Source: Chloroflexota bacterium (GTDB taxonomy: Bacteria > Chloroflexota > Anaerolineae > B4-G1). Taken from it: a DNA stretch of 64,000 nt. Below are positions 1 through 8,969 of the stretch, piece by piece. Where the stretch lies: NCBI GenBank assembly GCA_024232355.1, contig JAAEPW010000238.1, positions 1 to 64,000 of the forward strand. The letters run 5' to 3'. Position numbers and translations under genes: made by a program. Within the stretch, counting starts at the first letter, position 1. Every line of letters begins with the position of its first letter. The notes beneath the pieces were generated by a model. That model was not told the DNA's origin. It did no database searches and worked only from the letters and a program-made list of their open reading frames with translations.

Positions 1-256
1 AGATGCCAGAAAAACGATCAAAAATGGTAAAAACCGCCAATTTTTTCAAGGTTTGTGTACCAATCCTGGCATCACCTACACTGTTGGCTATGTCGCTAAA
101 ATCTACTCGGAGTGGCCCCAAGTGACTTTTGCGGCATTGCGTTTTTTGACAAAGGCTCAAAATCCCGCCCCTGCTATTTCTTGCAAAATGAAGAACGCTA
201 AAGGGGCTTTGGGCGCTCTCAAGCAGACGACTGTTTAATCTCCCCTAATCATAGTT
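1..256. other. Left-edge region with no supported gene
   Basis: I see no convincing gene here. A short frame (53-238, +) opens with TTG, has no usable ribosome binding site and resembles no family I know. The region between it and the promoter is A/T-rich. Confidence 0.5.
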
Positions 257-286
257 TTGCCACAAAAAAAAGTACCATAGTACTAT
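257..286 (+). promoter_or_regulatory. Candidate sigma-70 promoter of the secreted peptidase
   Basis: A TTGCCA -35-like hexamer (257-262) and a TACTAT -10-like hexamer (281-286) are separated by 18 bases that include an A-run. The start codon at 398 lies about 105 bases beyond the expected transcription start. Assigned by eye from consensus only. Confidence 0.4.
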
Positions 287-288
287 GG
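275..288. promoter_or_regulatory. 14-bp perfect palindrome over the -10 box, possible operator
   Basis: CCATAGTACTATGG is a perfect 14-bp inverted repeat that contains the candidate -10 hexamer. This is the position expected of a repressor operator for the downstream peptidase. No regulator gene for it is visible in the window. Confidence 0.35.
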
Positions 289-397
289 ACAAACCAACAC
301 CCACATGCTAAACTGCCAACTATGGCTTCAATTCATCTGATCCCCCCATTACTTGGCGATATTCAAACGAAAAACTAGTACAAACCTGGAGAATACA

Positions 398-3300
398 ATG
401 AACAAACATCTCGCACGCCTGTTGATCAGTTTGATCGTTAGTTTGATGGTGTTGTTACCCATAACTCCACACACCATGTTGGCTTCACCTCTATCGCACG
501 ACCTGGAATTTGAGAATCCCGACCCCCAAGATTCTGTCTCTACAAGAAATCTACCTTGCGCAATTCAGATTAACGAAAAAAACTATACCAGTTACCGCGA
601 GTGCAATTTCCCTGCCAACCGCCAAGCCGCTGAGGTTGGCGCACGCAACTTTTTGGCCCACTATGCAGATACACTAGAAATAGCCTCTCCGGAAGATGAT
701 CTCACTTTGACAGAAATCAAACATGGCTTAGCCAGCAGTCATAGCCGCTTCCAGCAGGTATCAAGCGGACATCCCATCTTTGGCGCGTACATTTCCATAC
801 ACCAAGGACCAGATGGCCATGTACAGACCTTGCACACCAACTATTACACAAACCTCCAAACCAAACAACCGGCAAAGGAACCTTTGCCCATTGCCGATGC
901 ACAAACGGCCGGTCGGACAGCCGCCCATATCACTAGTCTGCGTCAGACAGCGTACTCGCGCCTCATTTGGTTCCCGAAAGAGGACAACACTGCCGTGCTG
1001 GCCTGGGAAATGACTCTCTTTGCCGAGAAACCACTCGGTGACTTTTTAACCATCGTCGATGCTTACACAGGCCAGGTATTGTTCCAGGAAAACCGTTTGG
1101 CTCTCGACACCGGTTCTGGTTATGTCTACATCCCGAACCCGTACCAGACGCAGGGCAACGGCACAGGTATGGATGACAACAATGACACCACCAGCACCAT
1201 CCTGGACACCCAACGCATCTCGGTGACGTTGCAAGGCTTGAACAGTGGGACAGGTTTGTTGATGGGCGAATACGTGGACCTGGCGACACTGAACAGTTCA
1301 ACATTGCCCGACAATGATGCCAATGAGCCCAGCCGTGTCTATCAGTACGATCGAGACGATGACCGGTTCGAGCAAGTAGTCATTTATCACAGCATCGATT
1401 CAATTCAGCGTCATTTTCAGGCCCTCGGATTTTCCGATTCGAATATTCCGCCCAATGGAATTCGAGACTTTGCCACCATGGCCAATGCCCATTGGTATGA
1501 CCAGGATCAATCCTATTACTCCACCGGCGACGACGCCGTCCACTTTGGCGATGGAGGCATTGATGACGGTGAGGATGCCGACATTGTCGCCCACGAGTAC
1601 GGCCACGCGGTTCAGCACAACCAGAACGCGAGTTGGGGTGGCGGGGAAATGGGCGCTATGGGCGAGGGATTCGGCGATTATTTGGCAGCCAGCTTTTACC
1701 TAGCAGCCGGAAACCCCACTTTTCAAGCCACCAACGGCCCCTGCGTGGGCGAGCGGGATGCCACTACATACTCCCCTACGAACCCGCCTTGCCTGCGCCG
1801 GACAGATGGCACAAAGATTTATCCTGACGACCTGACTGGCGGGGTTCACGCCGATGGCGAAATTTGGTCCCGCGCCTTGTGGGACTTTCGTGTGGCCATT
1901 GGGCCGAGTGCGGACGCTATCGTGTTAGAGCACCACTTTGCGCTGCCATCCAGCGCCACGATGCCTACCGCCGCGCTAGAAGTCTTGCAAGCAAACCAAA
2001 ATCTCAATGGCGGGGCCAACGACGCGATCATTCGCCAATCGTTCTGCGACCGGGGGATATTGACCGGCAATGACTGCGTTTCTCCAGTAGCCGACTTTGG
2101 CCTGGACACTGCGCCCGCCGAACTCGGCATCTGTGTCTCGGATGATGCTGTCTACATAGTCTCAGCCAGATCACTCAATGGGTTCACCGATCCAGTAACC
2201 TTGAGTGCCAACGGCCAACCCGCCGGCACTACTGCCAGCTTTGACGTCAACCCCATCATCCCAGCAGATACAGCGGCAACCAGCACCTTAACCATCAGCA
2301 ATACCGGTGCAGCAACTGCTGGCAATTACACGATAGACATTGTGGGTATAGCTCCCACCAGTACCCACACCAGTACGGTGCAATTAAACGTATATGACTC
2401 GACTCCTGGAACCACAACCCTGACCACACCGGACAATGGCACAACCAGTGTAAGCGTGACCCCTACTTTTAGCTGGACCACAGCCACTCAGGGCGGCAAT
2501 TATGATCTCGAGGTAGCCACCGACACACTCTTTAACGTCGTGGTATACAGTGCTACCATCGCCGGTACCAACCATACGCCCACCAGCACCTTGAATTCCA
2601 ACACCACGTACTACTGGCATGTGAGACCCAGCAATGCTTGCAGCACGGGAAATTACTCGACAGCATTTACCTTTAGCACCGAGAGCCTGCCGGGCGAGTG
2701 CGGTACCGGCACAACACCCAACATCCTTTTGAGCGACGATTTTGAATCGGGCGCGCCGGGCTGGACGCACAGCGGCACGGGCGATACCTGGACGCTCTCT
2801 ACAAGTCGGCCTCACGGCGGCACATATGCTTACTATGCGGAGGATGTCTCCATCACCAGTGATCAGCAACTATACTCGCCAGCAGTCGCTCTACCTACAG
2901 ATCAAAATCCACTGACGTTGCAATTCTGGAACCATCAAACCATAGAGTCTAACGGTGCTACAGCTTGTTATGATGGATCAATCATCGAAATTTCGACAAA
3001 CGGGGGCAGTGCCTGGACACAACTAGAGTCGGAACTACTGACTGATCCCTACGACGGTCCAGTCAGTGCTTTGGGAAACATAAATGGTTGGTGTGGTGAT
3101 CCGCAGGACTGGCTCAACTCGATCGTAGATCTGGACGCTTATGCCGGTCAAACTGCCCAGTTCCGTTTTCGATTGGGAACCGATAGTTCAACAGGGCGGG
3201 AGGGATGGTACATCGATGACGTGATCGTGCAATCGTGCGCAGGGCCGCAGTCGTCCATCGTTCTGACCAAGACAGTCGGCACAAATCCCTTCTGCGCGGC

Positions 3301-3979
3301 CACCGACGTGATCACCCTACCTATCGGCGGCGGTGACGCCACGTACTGTTACCAAATCAAAAACACTGGTGACATCGCACTGACACTACACAATCTAGTG
3401 GACGACCAACTGGGAACTATCTTGAACGACAACCCCACCAATCTGGAACCGGGGGTATCCGCGTGGGTAACAACAACAGCAACCATCACAGAGACCACAG
3501 TGAACACTGCCACCTGGACAGCCTACAATCCAGGTCCCTCAGACGTGGCCGAGGGCACCGATAGCGCGACCGTCATCGTAACGTTTCCAGAGGTATCCGT
3601 CGCTTTCACCAAGACAGTCGGTACAGACCCAGCCGTTTGCGCGACCACCGACGCGATCACCCTGCCCATCGGCGGCGGCGACGCCACGTACTGCTATGCG
3701 GTCGAGAACACCGGCAACATCACACTGACGCTGCACAACCTGGTGGATGACCAACTAGGCACAATCCTATCCGAGCAAGCTCTCAACCTGGAACCCGGAG
3801 AGTCTGCGTGGGTGACGGCAACCGCGACCATCACGAAAACCACAGTGAACACTGCCACCTGGACAGCCTACAATCCAGGTTCGATAGTTTTGGTTTCGAG
3901 CACAAACAGCGCCACCGTCATCGTGCCAACACATAACGTCGTGTATTTGCCGTTGGTAGTACGTGCATTCTCGCCGTAG
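398..3979 (+). CDS. Secreted M36/thermolysin-like metallopeptidase with C-terminal adhesion-type repeats
   Basis: Predicted extracellular zinc metallopeptidase of 1193 aa. I chose ATG 398 over the upstream TTG (353) because a GGAGA ribosome binding site precedes it and it leads directly into a signal peptide (residues 1 to about 30). An FTP/PepSY-like propeptide follows. The catalytic motif HEYGH is at residues 399-403 and the likely third zinc ligand is Glu423 in GEGFGDY, the fungalysin-like arrangement. After the catalytic domain come an Fn3-like domain, a jelly-roll-like domain starting DDFESG, two near-identical DUF11-like repeats and a tail ending YLPLVVRAFSP. Such YLPLV tails are, as I recall, common on Chloroflexota secreted proteins. 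It is the only + strand gene, converges on hdrA and ends just before a strong terminator. It is probably unrelated to the Hdr cluster. Confidence 0.85.
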   Translation: MNKHLARLLISLIVSLMVLLPITPHTMLASPLSHDLEFENPDPQDSVSTRNLPCAIQINEKNYTSYRECNFPANRQAAEVGARNFLAHYADTLEIASPEDDLTLTEIKHGLASSHSRFQQVSSGHPIFGAYISIHQGPDGHVQTLHTNYYTNLQTKQPAKEPLPIADAQTAGRTAAHITSLRQTAYSRLIWFPKEDNTAVLAWEMTLFAEKPLGDFLTIVDAYTGQVLFQENRLALDTGSGYVYIPNPYQTQGNGTGMDDNNDTTSTILDTQRISVTLQGLNSGTGLLMGEYVDLATLNSSTLPDNDANEPSRVYQYDRDDDRFEQVVIYHSIDSIQRHFQALGFSDSNIPPNGIRDFATMANAHWYDQDQSYYSTGDDAVHFGDGGIDDGEDADIVAHEYGHAVQHNQNASWGGGEMGAMGEGFGDYLAASFYLAAGNPTFQATNGPCVGERDATTYSPTNPPCLRRTDGTKIYPDDLTGGVHADGEIWSRALWDFRVAIGPSADAIVLEHHFALPSSATMPTAALEVLQANQNLNGGANDAIIRQSFCDRGILTGNDCVSPVADFGLDTAPAELGICVSDDAVYIVSARSLNGFTDPVTLSANGQPAGTTASFDVNPIIPADTAATSTLTISNTGAATAGNYTIDIVGIAPTSTHTSTVQLNVYDSTPGTTTLTTPDNGTTSVSVTPTFSWTTATQGGNYDLEVATDTLFNVVVYSATIAGTNHTPTSTLNSNTTYYWHVRPSNACSTGNYSTAFTFSTESLPGECGTGTTPNILLSDDFESGAPGWTHSGTGDTWTLSTSRPHGGTYAYYAEDVSITSDQQLYSPAVALPTDQNPLTLQFWNHQTIESNGATACYDGSIIEISTNGGSAWTQLESELLTDPYDGPVSALGNINGWCGDPQDWLNSIVDLDAYAGQTAQFRFRLGTDSSTGREGWYIDDVIVQSCAGPQSSIVLTKTVGTNPFCAATDVITLPIGGGDATYCYQIKNTGDIALTLHNLVDDQLGTILNDNPTNLEPGVSAWVTTTATITETTVNTATWTAYNPGPSDVAEGTDSATVIVTFPEVSVAFTKTVGTDPAVCATTDAITLPIGGGDATYCYAVENTGNITLTLHNLVDDQLGTILSEQALNLEPGESAWVTATATITKTTVNTATWTAYNPGSIVLVSSTNSATVIVPTHNVVYLPLVVRAFSP
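3266..3535 (+). repeat. DUF11-like repeat unit 1 in the peptidase gene
   Basis: First copy of an internal duplication in the peptidase gene. It matches unit 2 (3608-3880) closely and both end with the same stretch encoding TWTAYNPG. The offset is 342-345 bases, so the reading frame is kept. Probably recent domain duplication. Confidence 0.7.
3608..3880 (+). repeat. DUF11-like repeat unit 2 in the peptidase gene
   Basis: Second copy of the in-frame duplication. Shared motifs include TKTVGT, LPIGGGDATYCY and HNLVDDQLGTIL. These repeats usually act as surface stalks or adhesion domains. Confidence 0.7.
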
Positions 3980-4007
3980 GCCACTACACCACCTACCAAC
4001 AAACTAA

Positions 4008-4040
4008 CGCCCCGGTGCAAATAGCACCGGGGCGTTTTTT
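4008..4040 (+). terminator. Rho-independent terminator between convergent genes
   Basis: An 11-bp perfect GC-rich stem (4008-4018 with 4024-4034), a 5-base loop and six T residues (4035-4040) follow the peptidase stop. On the - strand the same hairpin is followed by TTAGTTTG, so it may also stop transcription coming from hdrA. Confidence 0.9.
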
Positions 4041-4062
4041 GAGTGATCTATATCCTCAATCG

Positions 4063-6669
4063 TTATCCCAACAATACCCGGACACTATTGCTCCGGCATG
4101 CCGGGCACATTCGTTCTTCGTCGGCAGACAAATCGAACTCTACATCCCACTCGTTGCCGCAACGGTAGCAAACCATCTTGGCCGAGGTTGGCTCCTTCAG
4201 CCGCCACACCTTGGTGCTCGAGGGAACCTTTTTGTCCTTGAGCACCTCTACGGTCTCTTCCACTTCCTCGGCTGTCACAGCGGCGCGTAGTCCCTCGACC
4301 TCGCGCATGATCTTGGCCCACTTTTGGCCTTCAGCAGCGCTGCACCAATCAAGCTGGAGCCGCTCCGGGCGGACGCCGTGCTTTTCCAGACCTTCCCACA
4401 GTGCATCCACGCGGCGCACCGTGTTCCGGTTGGCATCGATATAATGGCAATCAGCATAGTGGCAGCCCGATACCAGCACCACCGGCGCGCCTTTGCGGAA
4501 AGCATACCACACAAAGTCGGCGCTTACCCGCCCCGAACACATCGTGCGGATCAGACGGGCGTTGGGCGGATATTGAATACGCGATGTACCTGCCGTGTCG
4601 GCACCGGCGTAAGAGCACCAATTGCAGGCAAAGGTCAGGATCTTGTTCAGCGGGTTCTCTTCCAGGATCGCATCGACCATCGCGTAAATCTGTTGGTCAG
4701 TAAAGTGGCGCATCGCGATGGCGTCAAAGGGGCACTCTGCCGCGCACGTACCGCATCCAGAACACGCCGCGCTGACGACCTGGGCCACATGCTTTTTCTC
4801 CCAGATAATGGCCGAAAAAGGACATACCTTGGCGCAACGACCGCACTTGGTGCACAGATCCTCGTCCACCACGGCGGTGATGGCTTCCACCTTGATCTGG
4901 GGTGCGTTGAGCAGGATCTCAGCACGAGCAGCAGCGGCGCTGGCCTGTGTCACCGAGTCCTTGACGTCCTTGGGCGACTCGACGCACCCGGCGATGTAAA
5001 CGCCCTTGGTGGGGCTATCGACCGGCTTGAGCTTGGGATGGGCTTCCATCAAAAAGCCATCGCCCGTGCGCGACATGGTCAGGAACTGGCGAATCAGATC
5101 AGTCTCCTTGCGCGGTATAGTTCCCACCGACAGCACCAGCAAGTCAAACTCGTGCGTCTCCAGTGTGCCGGTGGTAGTGTTCTCGGCATAGACCTTGAGC
5201 GTACCAGTTCCATTTTCAAAGTCTTCCTCCACCTCGCCCGGCAGGCCACGGATGTAGCGAACGCCCTGTGCCTTGGAGCGCATGTACAGATCCTCAAAGC
5301 CTTTGCCAAAGGCGCGAATATCCATATAGAACACAGAGATGTCTGTATCCGGATAGTGGTCCTTGAGCAGCAAACTGTCTTTGATCGTGTTCATACAACA
5401 GATATTAGAGCAGTAAGGATTGCCCCGGTGTCCGTCCGGGTTCGAGTCTGAAAGCGCGGTTCGGGAACCCACGCACTGCACAAAGCCGATGCGCTTGGGC
5501 CGCGTCTGATCCGACGGACGCACAAAGTGTCCCTCGGTCGGACCGCCCGCCGAGATCAGCCGCTCAAACTCCATACTGGTGATGACGTTTTCATAGCTAG
5601 TATAGCCATACTCGTCCAGCGGCGCAGGATCATAGACGTCCATACCGGTAGCGACGATGACGGCCCCCACGTCAATCTCGACGATCTCGTCATGCAAGTC
5701 AAAGTCTATGCACTGCTTGTCGCACGCCTCGACACATTTGTTGCAGGCAATGGGGTTATCGCCCAAGCACTCGTCGCCGTTGATAATGTAGGCAGAAGGA
5801 ACCGCCTGGGGGAACGGGATATAGATCGCTCGGCGAGTAGAAAGGCCCGTCTGAAACCCATCTGGCGTTACGATAGGGCAAACGACGGCGCAGTCGCCAC
5901 AGGCCGTGCACTCGTTCTCGTCCACATAGCGCGTTTTTTTGCGTATCTTGACCTTGAAATTACCCACATAGCCAGAAACATCCTCGACCTCACTGTAAGC
6001 CATCAACTCGATGTTGGGATGTCGACCGACATCCATCATTTTGGGGCCGAGAATTCATATACTACAGTCCATCGTGGGGTAGGTTTTGTCCAGCCGCGCC
6101 ATGATCCCACCGATAGAAGGCTCTTTCTCCACCAGGTAGACCTGGTGCCCGGCGTCAGCTAGGTCAAGGGATGCCTGAATGCCAGATACCCCCCCACCGA
6201 TGACGAGCGCCGCTTTGGTCACAGGCAGCTTTTCCTCGTCCTGGGCGTGTAGCCAGCGCGCGCGGGCTACTGACGCCCGAACGATATCTTTGGCCTTTTC
6301 CGTGGCTGCATCTCGATCCTTGAGGTGAACCCAAGAGCAATGCTCGCGGATGTTGGCCATCTCGTACAGGTACGGGTTAAGCCCCACCTCGCTGACGCAA
6401 TGACGAAAGGTCGGTTCGTGGAGCCTGGGGGAGCAAGAGGCCACCACCACACGGTTGAGGTTGTGCTCCACAATTGTCTTTTTGATCTCTTGCTGTCCGG
6501 GGTCGGCGCACGTATACCGATTGCCCACAGCTACCACCACATCGGGTAGAGTTTCGGCATACGTTCGCACAGCCTCCGTGTCTAGGCTGCCGGCGATGTT
6601 CAATCCACAGTCGCAGACGAAAACGCCGATGCGGCGATCTGTGCCAGTCTTCAAGTCATCTCTTGACAA
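4063..6669 (-). CDS. hdrA: HdrA-MvhD fusion selenoprotein (Sec205 encoded by UGA)
   Basis: Electron-bifurcating heterodisulfide-reductase flavoprotein subunit, 868 aa if the in-frame UGA at 6055-6057 is read as selenocysteine. The TTG start at 6669 is chosen because AGGAGGT lies 6 bases upstream; there is no good ATG. Domains: N-terminal HdrA domain (C19-D-C21-G), FAD domain (GGG near 158-160), the motif C202-S-I-U205, an inserted [4Fe-4S] ferredoxin (C254, C257, C260, C264), two C-terminal ferredoxin motifs near 603-650, an MvhD domain from about 677 and a C-terminal zinc-ribbon-like tail (CYRC...CPAC, about 832-868). Paralogues in this window have CSTC where this one has CSIU, and the frame is open on both sides of the single UGA, so recoding is far likelier than decay. 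It is the last gene of the array and is followed by a terminator. Selenocysteine HdrA is known from Methanococcales. Confidence 0.85.
6017..6034 (-). promoter_or_regulatory. SECIS-like hairpin downstream of the hdrA UGA
   Basis: On the - strand, 20 bases after the UGA, GGATGTC and GACATCC form a perfect 7-bp stem with loop GGTC. The loop begins 28 bases after the UGA, within the usual bacterial SECIS range, and GGUC also occurs in the apical loop of E. coli fdhF SECIS. The hairpin lies in the coding sequence, as in bacterial selenoprotein mRNAs. Confidence 0.65.
6055..6057 (-). other. UGA selenocysteine codon in hdrA (Sec205)
   Basis: The - strand reads ATG GAC TGT AGT ATA TGA ATT CTC, giving MDCSI-U-IL. 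Other HdrA proteins here read NDCSTCIL, NDCAMCII or LDCSSCIL at this position, so UGA replaces the second Cys of CxxC. Confidence 0.85.
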
Positions 6670-6743
6670 TTCGCTACCTCCTAATACATGATTCGTGAAA
6701 CGTAATTCGTGATGTACGAGATCACATTTCACGTTTTTACGTT

Positions 6744-7424
6744 TTACCTTACCAGATATGTTTCTAATTCTCCAACCTGTTCCAAAATCAGATCGGGCTT
6801 TTCCGGCGCGAAACGTTCCACCGGGCTGTAGCCGGTTAATACGGCCACCGTCCTTGTTCCAGTCACGCGGCCTGCACGCACGTCCATTGGGTGATCGCCC
6901 ACCATCACTGTACGCGAGGGTTCAACATCCAGCATCCGCAGCGCGGTCAGTAAATGTTCAGGCTCTGGTTTGACGGCTGTCACGTCGTCGCGGGTCAACA
7001 GCACGTCATAGACCAATGTGTTTTTGCCCAAGATGCATTCCACCGCCGCCCGGCAATTGCGGGTCACGATGCCAACCTTGATCCCTCGCTCGCGCAGTCG
7101 TTCCAATAGTTTTGGGACACCGGGATGCACCTCGGCGTCGTCTGCGGCGTCTACCTCGATAGCCACTATGGCTGTCTCGGCGTCCCGCCGGAACGCTTCC
7201 GCTGTCTCTCCTCCTCCATCCCGCTCGGTGAGGGCTTGTGCACACTCATCGATTAATTCAAGTGTGTAGCGGGACGCCTTGCCGTCCATAGAGAGGCCGT
7301 ACTTGGGCAGAATCACCTCTACGTCCGTTCGCATCTGTGCAAAGTCAATGTTCAGATGTACCAGCGTGCCGTCGAAATCGAACAGCACAGCTTTGATGTC
7401 GGTAAAGCTAATGTCAGTGCTCAT
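6744..7424 (-). CDS. HAD-family phosphatase, phosphoglycolate-phosphatase-like
   Basis: Haloacid-dehalogenase superfamily phosphatase of 226 aa, a usual length for Gph/PpaX-type enzymes. Motif I is DFDGTLV with nucleophile Asp16 and acid Asp18; motif II is IVTRN; the motif III lysine is in AVKPEPEH; motif IV is MVGDHPMDV. A helical cap lies between motifs I and II. The substrate cannot be read from sequence; 2-phosphoglycolate or another small phosphoester is plausible. The ATG has no strong ribosome binding site. A palindromic repeat sits between it and the upstream hdrB, flanked by a 19-bp duplication that includes this gene's start codon, so the gene was probably once translationally coupled to hdrB. 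There is no evident link to Hdr chemistry. Confidence 0.85.
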   Translation of the reverse strand: MSTDISFTDIKAVLFDFDGTLVHLNIDFAQMRTDVEVILPKYGLSMDGKASRYTLELIDECAQALTERDGGGETAEAFRRDAETAIVAIEVDAADDAEVHPGVPKLLERLRERGIKVGIVTRNCRAAVECILGKNTLVYDVLLTRDDVTAVKPEPEHLLTALRMLDVEPSRTVMVGDHPMDVRAGRVTGTRTVAVLTGYSPVERFAPEKPDLILEQVGELETYLVR

Positions 7425-7431
7425 ACACTCA
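7413..7431. repeat. 19-bp direct repeat, left copy flanking palindromic element
   Basis: gtcagtgctcatacactca; matches the copy at 7499-7517 with one mismatch. It contains the real ATG of the HAD gene (7422-7424, - strand). Confidence 0.7.
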
Positions 7432-7435
7432 CACA

Positions 7436-7489
7436 GTAGTCGCGATTTCCATATCGCGCTCTCCTACGAGGTATGGAAACCTCGGCTAC
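7436..7489. repeat. REP/BIME-like palindromic element A
   Basis: GTAG at one end and CTAC at the other enclose two hairpins: CGCGAT/ATCGCG with loop TTCCAT, and CGAGGT/CCTCG with loop ATGGAAA. The two loops are complementary to each other. Related copies are at 8970, 15381, 15993, 17946 and 42768. Confidence 0.75.
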
Positions 7490-7498
7490 ATTACTCGC

Positions 7499-7517
7499 GT
7501 CAATGCTCATACACTCA
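7499..7517. repeat. 19-bp direct repeat, right copy flanking palindromic element
   Basis: gtcaatgctcatacactca; contains the hdrB stop codon (7515-7517, - strand) and a relic ATG (7508-7510) matching the HAD gene start. With the left copy this looks like a duplication made when element A inserted. Confidence 0.7.
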
Positions 7518-8426
7518 GTTTTTCAGCGCTTTGATCAAAGCACGCGGCTTGATGCGGTTCAGTTTGATACCCATCTCTTCCAACGAAAAGCCCATCGCCA
7601 GCCCCAAAAGCTGCGGATAGTAAAGCACCGGGAGTTTGTATGATGTCTCGTAAAGCTTTTCCACGCGGCGCTGGTTGGCCTCGTACATGATGGCGCAGAA
7701 CGGACAGATGAGCACCATCCCATCGGCCCTGGCCGCGGCGACGTGATCCAGCTTTTGCTTGGTCACCAGCAGTGCCGTTTCCTCGTCGAAACCGAGAATG
7801 CCACCACCGCAACACTGCCCCTCATCCTCATAGCGTACCACCCGTGCGCCAGTGGCCTCAACGAGCCGATCCAAGCTCTGGGGATTCTCCGGATTGTCGA
7901 AACCATCGAACAGGTGCGATGGCTTGAGATAGTGGCAGCCATAGTGCAACGCGAAACCAAAGTCGGCCAATACGCGATTGCCATCCGTGTCTGTGACCGC
8001 TTGTTGCAGCTTTTCCGTGCCGACCTCCTCATAGAGCATCCGGGCGAAATGACGCACTCGCACTGTACCATTGTAAGAGTGCCCGACCGCTCCGGTCGGT
8101 CTTATCTCGGCCAGTTGCTCGTTGGCCCAGGCACGGAGTTCGGCGTCCTCCTTGAGTTTATGGTTGGCCTCGGTGAGCGTGCCGGTACACGCGCTGCACA
8201 GGGTGAGCACGTCCAATTCCTGCGCCTCGGCCAGGGCCAGATTGCGGGCCGCCATCAGCAAACCTGCCTCCCAGTTCAACGGCTTGGCGGGAAAACCGCA
8301 ACAGGCAAAGCCATCGACGTCCACCAGCTCAACACCCAGCCGCTCGACGACCTTGCGGGCCGCCATCTCATAGTTGATGCCCCGCACCGGCACCGTGCAC
8401 CCCAGATAGAATGCATACCTAGTCAT
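7515..8426 (-). CDS. hdrB: HdrB, heterodisulfide reductase subunit B
   Basis: Catalytic CCG-domain subunit of a soluble heterodisulfide-reductase-like complex, 303 aa, normal for HdrB. Two cysteine-rich CCG domains are intact: first YLGC...FACCGFP...CSAC; second HYGCH...QCCGGG...CPFC. In HdrB these bind non-cubane [4Fe-4S] clusters that cleave disulfides. The ATG at 8426 overlaps the hdrC stop (TAATG), so the two are translationally coupled. The open frame extends further upstream, but that part overlaps hdrC and lacks Hdr similarity. The substrate in a bacterium without CoM/CoB is unknown. A palindrome, CCGACC-n5-GGTCGG, at 8083-8099 is read as PTGAVG inside the protein. Confidence 0.9.
   Translation of the reverse strand: MTRYAFYLGCTVPVRGINYEMAARKVVERLGVELVDVDGFACCGFPAKPLNWEAGLLMAARNLALAEAQELDVLTLCSACTGTLTEANHKLKEDAELRAWANEQLAEIRPTGAVGHSYNGTVRVRHFARMLYEEVGTEKLQQAVTDTDGNRVLADFGFALHYGCHYLKPSHLFDGFDNPENPQSLDRLVEATGARVVRYEDEGQCCGGGILGFDEETALLVTKQKLDHVAAARADGMVLICPFCAIMYEANQRRVEKLYETSYKLPVLYYPQLLGLAMGFSLEEMGIKLNRIKPRALIKALKN
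8083..8099. repeat. Short palindrome inside hdrB
   Basis: CCGACC, loop GCTCC, GGTCGG. The same core with other loop bases occurs at 53880-53896 and 21957-21973, each inside a coding sequence and in frame. Confidence 0.5.
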
Positions 8427-8941
8427 TATGATTGCTCCTCTTTGTCTGCATCCATCTTTTCCAAAATCTGGCGCACCTCCGTTCCATCTGCGTGGATAGG
8501 CGGCAGGCCGTATTCTTCCCGGCGTTCGTTCTCGTAATCCTCGATCTCGTACAGCCGGCCATGCTCCCGCAGTTTCTCGACCTGCACTTCGAACGTCCTG
8601 GGAACAATCCCCTCCTGCACGGCGATGTTGCGGACGGCATTCATCAGTTCTGGAATGCGCACATCCTGCGGGCAGCGCTCGTAGCAGGTATAACAGACCG
8701 AGCACAGCCATACAAAATCACTGGTCAACACCTGCTCCCGCATCCCCAACAACGCCATATGGATAACGCGGCGCGGATTGTACTTGTCGGTGACACCGGC
8801 CACCGGGCAACCAGCCGTACAAGTGCTGCAAGAAAAACAGCGCCGGATGTGCTCGCCCCCTGGCTCGGCAGCGATCTTGTCTCGAAAGTGCCGGTCAAAG
8901 TCACTGACGTCTATGACAATTTCTTTTTTATCGTCGCTCAT
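8426..8941 (-). CDS. hdrC: HdrC, heterodisulfide reductase subunit C
   Basis: Iron-sulfur electron-transfer subunit of 171 aa, typical for HdrC. Two [4Fe-4S] motifs are present: CFSCSTCTAGCP (about residues 35-46) and CSVCYTCYERCP (about 80-91). It would carry electrons from HdrA to HdrB. The gene overlaps hdrB by one base. The partner HdrA is probably the selenoprotein HdrA-MvhD downstream at 4063-6669, since no other HdrA lies this close; that pairing is inferred. The C-terminus is charged and extends past the usual core. Confidence 0.9.
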   Translation of the reverse strand: MSDDKKEIVIDVSDFDRHFRDKIAAEPGGEHIRRCFSCSTCTAGCPVAGVTDKYNPRRVIHMALLGMREQVLTSDFVWLCSVCYTCYERCPQDVRIPELMNAVRNIAVQEGIVPRTFEVQVEKLREHGRLYEIEDYENERREEYGLPPIHADGTEVRQILEKMDADKEEQS

Positions 8942-8969
8942 AAAGACCTCGTTTACGTCGAAACTTTAA

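Noticed and set aside
53..238. 61-codon open frame on the + strand
   Set aside because: TTG start with no ribosome binding site, no recognisable similarity, and it ends before the peptidase promoter.
6040..6060. hdrA at 4063-6669 as two genes or a nonsense pseudogene
   Set aside because: Frame and HdrA similarity run unbroken across the single TGA, the position is a conserved Cys, and two further genes in the window show the same pattern; selenocysteine explains all three.
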